DNA of 64,000 nt, from contig MNCI01009539.1 in assembly GCA_015680685.1 (NCBI GenBank), positions 110,448-174,447 on the forward strand, in the 5' to 3' direction. Every line of letters begins with the position of its first letter. Position 1 is the first letter of the stretch. Positions 24,931 through 34,806 of this stretch are shown here, piece after piece. The position numbers and the translations under genes were made by a program. The DNA comes from Gnetum montanum. Taxonomy: Eukaryota > Streptophyta > Gnetopsida > Gnetales > Gnetaceae. The notes beneath the pieces were generated by a model. It saw nothing but the letters and a program-made list of their open reading frames with translations. It searched no databases and was not told the DNA's origin.

Positions 24931-25413
24931 ATAGGCTCCATTGATGGGACCTTGTTGATAGTGGGGAGGGATCCGTAGATGAGACCCTATTAATGGGACC
25001 TAGTTAATGCAAGGCAAAAGTCCTATAAATACATACTGACACTTTGAAAATTTTTTACATTTGAGCTCAAACAAGAGGGGAGTTTTTAAACCTTTTTATA
25101 GCCTAGATCCTTCAAAGAGCCATAACTCCTAACTATTTTTCCAATTCACTCTATTGTTTATGGAAATTTTTTTGAAATTTTTCTAACTCTTACAAAGGTT
25201 TAACTAAGAAACTAACTTTAAAACATCAATTTATGAAAGCTAAACCCTTCGAATAAGCTTTGGTAAGCCTATAAAGTGAAATAACATTAAAATAATCAAT
25301 CCACCATGGTCATAACTTAGCCTAAGTGTAACTACCCAATGAGATAAGGTACTTAAAGGTTATAAGTTACAAATTATATGCTAATCCCTAGTTATGTTCT
25401 GTTGTGACTACAG
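24931..25413 (+). promoter_or_regulatory. Leader or LTR remnant with TATA box and AG acceptor
   Basis: Three variants of (T/A)GATG(G/A)GACC(T/C) occur between 24950 and 25005, followed by CCTATAAATAC at about 25021. The stretch ends TTGTGACTACAG directly before the ATG at 25414. This looks like a promoter-bearing LTR or leader followed by a 3' splice site. It does not match the LTR at 28500, so the pairing of the two is uncertain. Confidence 0.4.
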
Positions 25414-28370
25414 ATGACATCTAAAGGAAATCATGTGCAGGAAGGAGGACCATTCAAATCAAGGGAAAAATGGCTACAAATCAGAAGAGGTCAAGAATAG
25501 GCCCATAAGTAAGCAGGTGAAATCCATGTAATGGAACCTTTTTGGGAGGAGCCCAAAGTGGAATCTATCTGATAGATTCTTAAAGAAGCAATTACGATTG
25601 AATAGTCACATTGAGATGAGGAATTAGGACCAAGACCAAGCCTTGAGGACACCCTAATGAATACCCACCTTAATCCGATCAAATCTAAGGAGGTCTGGAA
25701 ATCTATGGTTCAAGAGTTAAATATTGGACCTTTCTTGATGGTCAGTCCTACAAAAGTCATGCATAATTATAGAACTCTCTCATGTGGTCCATCATCACTT
25801 CTAGTGGATATTGGTACATGGGAGAGACCTATCTCTTCTAGAACAATAGGTAGGTTGGTTCAATAGTCAAAATCAAGGACATTTCTATGTTCTACTTAGT
25901 GAAATAAATTTTAGAGATCATTGGGTTACTAGAATTTGGAGCTAATCTTATAGAAATTTCAATGTTAGTAGATCCTAGCATCAATAAAGAATGGATGTAG
26001 TGGTGCTATGGAGTTGACCATAAGGAATTTGATGCACTCATTAGGATTGAACATGTATGCTTCAAGCTTGTGGCCTTTCACCTTAATCTAATGCTAAGGC
26101 CAAGCAAATTCACAACCTTCTTTTCCTATGCATGTGATTCTCTAAGTAGTAGATTCTTAGTCAACCTTCCACAACTGATCTATCTCGAGATAGAGAAGCA
26201 TTTTAAGGAAAATGAACATGGAAGGAAGGCATTCCCTTTACCATGCCTTATCAAAAAATTATGTAAGAGGAGAGGCATAACATGCTACATAAATGATGCC
26301 ATCTAACATGCACCAACTACCTCTTGGTTGGAAAGGATGAAGGACAAGGTGCCTACTAAAGTCATTTAAAAAGAGTAGTAAAAACCACCTCCACCACCCA
26401 CTCACAAAATAACATTGCACACACATGATACCATTGAGTGCATGCATGAACTTCAAGAGCAGCTCTTGCAATAGTAGAAGCAATAAGTAATAATGAGTGT
26501 TGGTGACCCATTTGTGTATATACTAGCAATGAGTTACCTCAATGAAGTGGCTTAAACCATAAGTTATATGAAAGGTGGGGCACCAATTTTCTTAGCCAAA
26601 AAAATGCAAGTGCCCATGAGGTTAAATCCTAGGGCTTGAGAGGTAACAAAATCTCTTTTGCAATAGTGGAAATTCCTAGACATCTTTGGAAATGACACTA
26701 CCTTTTTGGTTTGTTTAGAGGATGGTGACGGAACAATTGTCTTGATGATGTAGCACCATGGGTAGGAGATAGTAGTCAAAGTAGTTGCTAACATAATTTC
26801 TAAAGCACTTAATGCATCTATAGCATCTGTACTAGACATTTTTACATTGAGAGATGTGCAAACATCTATAGGAACCATTAGCAGTAAATTGAGAATAGTC
26901 CAACATGAAGAATTATTGGATTGACAAATGGGAATTGGGAAACCGATTCTAGATGTCTTTGACCTTCTAGATACTATCAGTATAACATAGTCAAAGCTAC
27001 TTGAGGCAAGGGGAAAATGCATCATAATGAAGGACCAACTTGAAACAACCAAAGCTAAAAATAAATGCTTGGCTATAAAGGTTTTTGATCTAAGAGCTCA
27101 CCTCACTAAGCCTATGTTTCTCAACATTGTACAAATGTATGACGAAGCTTTCAAATAGCTTCAAGAAAAACTCCAAAAATTTAAGGATGCCAAGGATTTG
27201 ACAGTCTTTAACTAGTCCTTGGCCACTATCACAACACATAACATTCATAAGGACTTGGTCCAAATGATTTGTGAGAATGAGATTATGATTTTAGAGAATC
27301 ATCACTTGTAGAATGTTGATGGGTAGAAGCAACAGATGGTAGATTTTATCCATCAATAGTAGGAGTAGTTAGCTAGGGTGAACAATAAATTAAAAAGATT
27401 GGTAGCTACGAATAGAAACCTTTCCATGGAGGAAGTTTTTGTCCTTCGCCAAAAATCTACAATAGGGATAGTCACTTGGAATAATGAGGCTCCAAAATTT
27501 AAGAGAGTCAAGAACCATTATAGAGATTAGGTTGGTATATAGAAAGAAATTAATGAGAAACACATTCAAATGATGAAGGAAAAAATTGATGAGGCCCTCC
27601 AGTAGCTTAAGCATATAGGAAATTTCTAGTAGCCTATCTTTGATGGGCTAAATGACTATAATAAGGCAGAAATTTGCATGAAAGAGCTATAGATCAAGGA
27701 GATGATAGTGTATATAAAGCCTTCCAATTTTTGGTATACAGACCTAGTGATGCTAATTACTAGAAGATCATAGTATGAATTGGAGAAACAAGTAGCTAGC
27801 TCATACTTGTTGTATGAGAAAAATTTCAAGCACCATAAAGAGACTAAGCATAAGCTTGAGATTGCAAATGTCGAACCCAAGGTTCTAAAGGCAAAGTTCA
27901 CTAATCAATGATCAATTGCTGAGAACTTGGCCAAAAGGATGAATGATTACCATGAGCTATTAAATGCACTTAGAGAATTTAACATCAAATGTAAATAGTT
28001 CGCTACCTAGTTTGTAAATGTAAAGAAGCCATTCTCTACAATGCCCTATTCATAGGATATTCCCACTCTAGTCCACATTGGTCATGCCATGTGAACCATG
28101 AATGATCCTTGGAGTAATGAGGAGAAGATGAAGGCACTGTTGGATACCTTGGGTCTTTCATTAGAAGTTGTAGCTACCGTAGAACAACCACTCTACCGCA
28201 ACCATCATGTGCACCTAAAGCAAGAGAAGGTCCTTCAAAGCCCTAGAAGCCTCCACCACCTAGGATCGTTTGATCCTTTTCATTGTCTTCATGCCATCAG
28301 AGGAGTTGTGATTGTCATTTTGGTCTTGGTGTTCAATTTTGTTATTATCAACAACAAAATTTTATAATGA
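25414..28370 (+). pseudogene. Long unassigned heptad-rich ORF of an LTR element
   Basis: From ATG 25414 (MTSKGNHVQEGGPF, 29 codons to the first TAG) a protein-like reading can be followed in shifting frames to about 28370. Around 25915-26306 lies a globular part, including VAFHLNLMLRPSKFTTFF and FPLPCLIKKLCKRRG. It resembles modules labelled putative plant transposon protein. From about 26950 to 28000 the reading is rich in Lys, Glu and Leu with heptad-like spacing (for example EARGKCIIMKDQLETTKAKN), suggesting long coiled coils. The last open part is 28098-28367. There is no gag knuckle, protease, RT or integrase. The position, directly before a polypurine tract and LTR, is that of an env-like or accessory ORF. 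Most stops are TAG where Gln would fit. The part from 26619 on is duplicated at 54769. Confidence 0.5.
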
Positions 28371-28489
28371 TTGTAAATTGTACACTTGGGCACTTAGTGT
28401 TTAATGTGTTGTTTTTGTGTCAATAATTTCATATCTTCCCAAATTTTTTAAAGAACATGAGAATAAGTTTTCATTCAGTGGTAGGGGTA

Positions 28490-28499
28490 TGATGAGCTA
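28490..28499 (+). other. Polypurine tract before LTR
   Basis: GGTAGGGGTA immediately precedes the LTR. Copy B has TGTGGGGGTA at the same place (56629-56638). This is where plus-strand synthesis would be primed, which identifies the LTR as the 3' one. Confidence 0.55.
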
Positions 28500-29351
28500 T
28501 CATAGTTTGGCCTCGTTGACAAGATACCATGTACGTAACCTTGTTAATGCAAGGTTTTACTTGTTGAAATTTACCCATCGATAGGGCACCCTATTTCTAG
28601 CTATAAATGTGCACCTACCCATCACATTTGGGGCATTCCTTTGTTAGTAGTAGTGAAGCATGTGTAGTTTTTCCACTTTAGAGTTAGAATAGTTTTTGAG
28701 TGTCCTCAATAGGAGTCAAAGAAGGTACAAATATTTATACAAGCATTGTTGTACCTGAGTAGTTTAGACAGTAATTAAGATGAGCTTTTCTGATAAACCT
28801 TGTAGCATTTGGACTAGATTAATTGTTTTACTTATGCATTTAATATTTCAATAATTTTCTTTGATGCTTTTATGTAAGTAAGTAAGTAATTAGTTAATTA
28901 ATATAAATTAAATAGCAAACATAAGTATGACCACTTTGAGCATATATCTAACGCTTGGTAATCCTAGTAACACTTAACATTTGATAACCTAATGGTGTGA
29001 TATGTGTTCAGGATGTGTACGGAAAGTAGGAACAATTGCTTATCTTAGGGTTAGTTAAGTGATAGATAGTATTAGATTAGTTAAAAATTAAACTACTTTA
29101 TCTGTTATTCTTTATTCTTAAGTGACTTAGAACATAAGAGAGAAAACGATAAAAATCATATGCCTTAGTTACACTTAACTATACACTTGAACTTCAAAAG
29201 TGGAACTAGGAAGACAATGATTGCAATCATTGGTTTCACCTCCTAGAACCCAATGTTCTTAGAGAACTAAAGTCTGTGAAATTTGACTAGATCACTGAGT
29301 GAATATTGGTGATTTGTATGATTGGGCTTAGGGTATACTTATTGCTCATTA
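28500..29351 (+). repeat. 3' LTR of the heptad-ORF element, copy A
   Basis: 852 bp, TGATGAG to TCATTA (terminal C changed to T). TATA box CTATAAATG at 28601-28609. Its 3' half is related to the Athila-type LTRs, sharing phrases such as GAAGACAA and the closing GCTCAT, so this is a subfamily of the same class. A (GTAA)n run lies at about 28874-28888. No primer site follows. Confidence 0.75.
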
Positions 29352-29649
29352 GTTGTAGTAAAGAAGTTATTCTTATCAGAGGTATAATATAAGAAGCATG
29401 ACATACAAATTCAGAGAAAGAAAAATGAGTTGGTTAAAATCAAGAAGCAATATCATGACTTTAATGCAAGAATTAGCTTTGATAAAATCTCTATGAAACA
29501 TTAGAATCCTCAAGGCTTTTTAGAATATGAAAAAATTATAGAAAGGAATAAAGGATTTGAGGATAAATAATTTAATCAAATGAAAAAACATTTATTTTAT
29601 TGGGGATAAGAACTAGATTTATTGGTTCTAAATAATATCAACAAAAATG

Positions 29650-29733
29650 TGGTGTTAGTATAATGGTACAAATCTTACCTTGCTAATCCCAAGTCATAGG
29701 TTTGATTCTACTAGGTAGCACTAAGTTATAAAA
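29650..29733 (+). repeat. tRNA-like SINE head, copy A
   Basis: GTTAGTATAATGGTA looks like a pol III A box and GGTTTGATTCTAC (about 29698) like a B box. They sit at tRNA-like spacing, but acceptor ends do not pair well, so this is a tRNA-derived SINE or pseudo-tRNA rather than a tRNA gene. It interrupts a LINE-like coding stretch. The twin is at 57797. Confidence 0.5.
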
Positions 29734-30011
29734 TTCTATAAATCTTAGGGTATACCTATGTTTTACTTATTTTGGGTTCCAACACCCCCTAAATAATATC
29801 AATAAATATCCAAACATAGGCGGCTTCACTTTTGTAAGACCATAAAATAACCCTAGTATTAATTTTCTTAACTTCTATAAATCTTTAGGTGTACTTATAT
29901 TTTACTTATTTTTGGTCCCAAAACCCCCTAAATAATATCAATAAATATCCAAAATTAGGTGGCTTCACTTTGATAGGACCACAAGGTAACTCTAGTATTA
30001 ATTTTCTTCTT
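29734..30011 (+). repeat. 139-bp tandem pair after the tRNA-like head, copy A
   Basis: Two head-to-tail units start at TTCTATAAATCTT (29734 and 29873). Each contains CCCCCTAAATAATATCAATA and ends ATTAATTTTCTT. The same pair with 138-bp spacing is in copy B (57883 and 58021). By position this is the body of the SINE-like insertion, duplicated internally. Confidence 0.7.
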
Positions 30012-32200
30012 TCTAGACTTGACAATGTTAGTAACATCAAATGTTTTAAAGTGGATAAGAAATAAATTTATCCTATCATTGTCATTTATACATCATGTTA
30101 TTAATAGATACATGACATATTCGGTATTTCAAGAGGCACAAGTTATTCAAAATGACTCCAAAAATGAAAGAGGATTTTCAAAATATAATTCAAAAGATTT
30201 GTAATCTAAGTTTGAGTCTTACGACAACTCTAATTATAGTTATCTTGAATATTTTCAAAGGTCAAATTTAAGTACTCAAAAATGGTTTAGTGTAGAATGT
30301 AAGATAAGAATAAATTTATTAAAAACTTAGAAGTCACTAGAGACTATCAACTCATATAAAAATATAATTCAAACTAAGAAGATGAAATTCATTAGATAAA
30401 TATAGAATAGTTTATTAGAAATAATAGAGAAAATTCTGAAATATTTTAAACATTCAACTTAAAAAAAGAGAAGAACAAACTATACTTTTTCACTAAAAAA
30501 TAATGAAAATTTTTATCATAGTGATGATAGAATAAAAAATGTTTATAATAATGATAATACATTATTCATTTATTTTAATGATATAATGTAGATAATAAAA
30601 AAATTATATTAGGAAAAGCTATTTATGTAAATAACTTATATGGAGAAATTCTTAAATAGGAAGGATCATTGGTATGGAATACAATATGAAAGAAGTTAAG
30701 TTTAGCTATTCAGTTAGGACTAAAGAAAGAAATTGTGGATTACTAAAGTAGTTATTTTCTTTAGAAAAGATGACAAAAAAGATATAAATAATTATAGATT
30801 GATTATAAATAGTAATATTCTTTTAAGCTTTCAGACACTATTATACAATCTATGCTTGGAAGATGAATTAAAGAAAATCAAATACATGCAATTTCTAAGA
30901 TAAGATTTAGGCAAAAACATTCTACTATGGATAATATCCTCACTTTAAAACATCTTATTAATAAATTAAAAGGTCTAAATAAGTAAAATTTTATTTAGTT
31001 GGTAAAGCTTTCTAAGATCTATGATTCTATCATTTGAAGTAAGCTATTGAGGTTTTGGAAAAATTTTGAAATTTCTAGGACACCATTACCTACTATCCAA
31101 AAATTGATGATGAATCTAATATGATTCAAAATGAGAAAGAAATGCAAGCTATGGATAATACAATATCCAAAAAAATTTCAAAAAAGTATGCATTCAGTTT
31201 ACAAATGGAAAAGTAATATTTTTATTTAATAGTTTTATTGGTGTTAAAGAAGGATGTCCTCTTCCTCCTACTTTATTTGGGCTTTTTATTAATGAACTTG
31301 AAGAGTGGATCAATAAAAGTCCATCTCAAATTATAAATAAAATTAGAAACAATCATTTTAAACTCTTACTCCTTGTTGATGAAGTTTCCTTAATTTTCAA
31401 ATTGAATAGAAGGATTGTAAAAAACTCTTAATACTCATAATTTTTGTCTACATCCACAAATGAATGTTAATATTAAAAAAAATTATGATTTTTAGCACAT
31501 ATCATAAGCTATATAATTTTCCTGGTGGATATGAACATATTGACACAATTTCCTCTTATAAATATCTTAGCTTAGAATGCTCTTAGAATTACAAATGAAG
31601 TCAATGCATCACTCAAAGTGTTGTAAGTGATTTGAAAGCCTTATTTTCTTTAAAAATAAAATACAAGAAGGAATCTATTCTACCTTGTGATATTCAAAAG
31701 TAACTTTAGTATGGTATTTTTTAACCTTCTATTTTAAGGATGTATTGTATCAAGTCCTACTTTATCAAATAAATACTAGAAACAAATAGATGAAATTTAG
31801 AAGCTTCTTTTTGAAAATTTTTTTCTCTATAAATTTAAGGTGAATAGATAGATAAAATATGATATTAAACTTCTTGAAATGAAGATGATTTCATTAGAGG
31901 TTGAAGCTATTTGCTAGTGTATAACCTATACTCAATCTTTTTGCGCCTTCATTAAATAAATATTCCCAAAAAGTGATGATGGACACCTATGATAAAGGAT
32001 AGCTCTATGAAGGAATTCTATAGTGTAATAAATGGAACATGCATCATACATTCTCTATTATGATCCTAAGCAAGTTTACAATTTGGTAAAATAAGTAGTA
32101 TTCAAAAAATTTAGGATTAAATAGTATCAAGAGAGTCCACTTGAAGTTTGGTGTTCCACTTAAAGTATTGTTAAGTAATTTCTAAATCTCAATATTAATC

Positions 32201-32663
32201 TACCAAACAAAGAATAGAGCTTTTGTGCATAGTTATAACTTATGAAAGAAATGAATTCTCTTCTATTACTTATTTATCCATTTAACATTTGATCAGATAA
32301 TCCTTGTGTCCTTTGATACTATCATAAACAATTTTATAAGTGATCATGGTATATCAATGTGAAATTTTAGTTGATGTTGAGTGTAAGTCCATAGTTCATG
32401 CACCTTACAAATTAGCAAATAATCTTCTAGAATAATAATTGCAAAATTTATATGCTAATTGTGCTTATGGTGGTTAGTTTGGTAAATTGTGGATAAACTT
32501 AGGCTAATTTAAATGTGGGGATATATTAGCTATGCTTAGCTATCAAATATTATCTATATGTTAATGTCATGCAAAGATTTAGTAAATTATTTGATTCCTA
32601 TGTCAATGATTTAAATAACATAATTAATGTAAAATAATTTAAAAGGCTCAAAGACTTAGTTAT
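32201..32663. other. AT-rich LINE tail or spacer
   Basis: No coding motif. Probably the 3' tail of the LINE, ending where an Athila-type LTR starts. Confidence 0.35.
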
Positions 32664-33522
32664 TGATGAACATGCATTTGCCATCTGCTCTGATGTTAGG
32701 TATGCGACATTGGAGCCACAATGTGGCATACACAACATTGGGGCCTAGATCTGACATCAAATATCCAACATCAGGGTATATACCCTAAGTCTATAAATAC
32801 TATGCCTAGGCTCCAATTTGGAATAAGTTTTTACTTTAGTTTTCAAGTAGAGTAGCAAAGCTCTTGCTATTTCTTTTTCTCAGCATTAAAATATTTTTTA
32901 TGTGCTCGTAGAAGGAGTCCAAGTCTGTATGGTTCTTTGTTCAAACACTACTATACCTAAGCATAGTAATGTGATAGGAATAAAATGAACTCTTTTGACA
33001 ATCCTTGTAGCACTAAGAATAGATTAATATTTTCTTTAATACATTTTACTTTCTTACTTTTTACTTTAATGCATTTGAATTAAGCAATTTATTTCTAGTT
33101 GTTAACAAATATGATCATGACCACTTTGAGCATTCATATAGTACTTGGTAACCCGGCAATGCTTAACATTTGATAGCCCAACAGTGCTATATGTGTTTAA
33201 GAAAGTGGGGTAGTTACTTGTGTTAGGTTAGGTAGGTAATAAATGAATTAGATCTTTAATTACTTTACATTCCATTCTTATTGTAGGTGATCAAACTCAT
33301 AAAATATCAAATAAGAAAAATCATATACCTCAATTACACTTAAATCATGCTCTTGAACTTCACAAGTGTAGTTGGGAAGGCAATGAACATTCTCAATGCC
33401 CATTTCACTTCCTAGAAGAGCTAGTGCATTAGATAACTATAGGTCCATGGAATTCAATCGGATAGTGCATAATGCCTTAGTGATTTGTATGGTTGGGAAT
33501 AGGGGTGCCTTGCCACTGATCA
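32664..33522 (+). repeat. 5' LTR of Athila-like element 4
   Basis: 859 bp, TGATGAACATG to GATCA. Near the start TATGCGACATTGGAGCC and ATACACAACATTGGGGCC lie about 33 bp apart. The TATA box GTCTATAAATAC is at 32791. Downstream phrases (GGTCCATGGAATTCAATCGG and others) match the LTR at 17073. A primer-like site follows. Confidence 0.8.
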
Positions 33523-33523
33523 T

Positions 33524-33541
33524 TGGCATCATTATTAGGGA
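33524..33541 (+). other. Decayed tRNA-Asp-type primer binding site
   Basis: TGGCATCATTATTAGGGA keeps the TGGC start and the overall spacing of the Asp-tRNA complement (TGGCGCCGTTGCCGGGGA) with several transitions. Confidence 0.5.
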
Positions 33542-33682
33542 CCTTTTTGTTGTTTTGTGTGCTATCTAGGATGGAGTGACATTATTTAAATTATTGGAAT
33601 GAACCTTCAAGTCATAGCTTATTTCATAATTACTACAAAAAATTCTCAAAGTACACTATGATTTTTATTTGCTAACTAAAAA

Positions 33683-34806
33683 TGTCTTCTTCACACAAGA
33701 GAAATTCTCCACCTAAGGTCGATAGAGTTAATCTACCAAAGCCTCAACAATATCGAATTATCTATACTCATCCTGATGAGTATGTGGCATGACATGGAGG
33801 GCAACATTGTGTTGCTACCCAATTGTGATACTCCTACAATGCTCTATCAAATGCTTGCACAATGTGGTATTCAAGATTGCCATGGGGAGTATATTGTGGA
33901 AGATGTTGACACCAAGGATTATCATCCCACCAAAGCACAATATCTACAAGACTAACTACTAGAGTAGCACTATGAATTTTCAAAGGGAAAAGGACTTAGT
34001 GATTCTCCATTCCTATTGTATCAAAAAGCTAGTGGGGAACCCTTCTCTAGGGGTTTTCCATTCAATGAAACTCCTCTCTTTGACTTTGGTGATGGAGGTC
34101 AAAACTAGAATTTTCACTCCGTAGTTCACAATCCTGACTCTAGTAACAAGGGATCCAATGACAAAGGTGGATTTGAATAGGCAAGTCAAGACAAGGATGT
34201 AGACTAGAAGAATGATCATAATCATGGTCACAATCACCGAAGAGGCAATAGTAGGTGTCATGATTGTGCTAGTTCTCCTTCCTCTTTCCTTTCATCATCA
34301 TCATCTTCTTTAGGCTCTAACCATGACTGCAAAAGGTGAGACCATGATAGAGGTGATCAAAATGAATTAAACAACCAATGAGACCAAAATAACCAAAGGG
34401 ACCATCAAGATAGACAATATCAAGGGTGCAAATGTTCAAGAGAGGCACATTACCATGAAAAAAGGGGTGGTAGAGAGTAAAGTAGGCAAAATGATGATGA
34501 CCTTAATAGCCTCTCTTTGCTACCCAAAGTATGCTTAACATTGTAGAGGTAGTCAAAATTTCAACTGGACATGTGAAGGATAGTCAGATTAAATTGTTAG
34601 ACATGAATAATATTCCTTGATTTGAAGGAGGATATAACTCTGATCCATAGAATCATCTTCAAGCTTTTCAAGATGCATGTTCCTTGAAAAAAATAGAAAA
34701 TGAGTGGTAGAAACTAAAGTTGTTCCCTAGGACATTCAATAAAGAAGGAAAAAATTGGTACTAGTCCTTAGAGTTGGAATCTATCAGATGATGGAGTATA
34801 ATGCTA
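33683..34806 (+). pseudogene. Athila-like gag relic, element 4
   Basis: It opens with ATGTCTTCTTC (MSSSHKRNSPPK), like the gag at 7561, and continues with IIYTHPDEYVA. The conserved middle MLNIVEVVKISTGHVKDSQI is at about 34531, followed by MNNIP, EGGYNSDP and KLKLFPRTFNKE. It is cut at about 34806 after WSIMLA, where the homologue at 59170 continues with LFNDRYQMYS. A different gypsy element takes over there. Multiple stops. Confidence 0.75.

Larger units (their letters stand above)
26619..30186 (+). repeat. 3.57-kb direct duplication, copy A
   Basis: This block is collinear with 54769-58337 and matches closely: stretches of 60 bases differ by nought to five positions, with few small indels. 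It holds the 3' part of the heptad-rich ORF, polypurine tract, LTR, a LINE-like stretch, a tRNA-like sequence, a tandem pair and the start of another LINE stretch. Homology begins at GGTTAAATCCTAG and ends at TTTTCAAAATATA. Neither point is an element end. Confidence 0.9.
29390..32200 (+). pseudogene. LINE ORF2 relic (non-LTR reverse transcriptase)
   Basis: LINE-like coding resumes after the tRNA-like insertion at about 30012 and runs in changing frames. RT landmarks are the fingers region with FGFR-type motif reading IRFRQKHSTMDNI (about 30900) and GVKEGCPLPPTLFGLFINEL (about 31243-31302). The YADD box position appears as LVDE at 31375-31386 and is therefore inactive. Further on are SSYKYLSLECS (about 31550) and a thumb/C-terminal region to about 32170. 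The GVK-GCPL-PTLFG wording points to a non-L1 plant LINE group, but the clade is unresolved. The first part (29390-29640) is Lys-rich and may be the upstream region of the same LINE. Confidence 0.65.

Noticed and set aside
26564-27052. 162-codon minus-strand frame
   Set aside because: Antisense of the same ORF, with low-complexity Ser/Ile-rich content and no domain.
27390-27901. Minus-strand frames of 74 and 81 codons
   Set aside because: Antisense of the heptad-rich ORF; identical shadows appear in copy B at 55539-55763.
29650-29733. Functional tRNA gene
   Set aside because: A- and B-box-like words are present, but the acceptor arms do not pair and the sequence sits inside a LINE with a repeated tail, as expected for a SINE.
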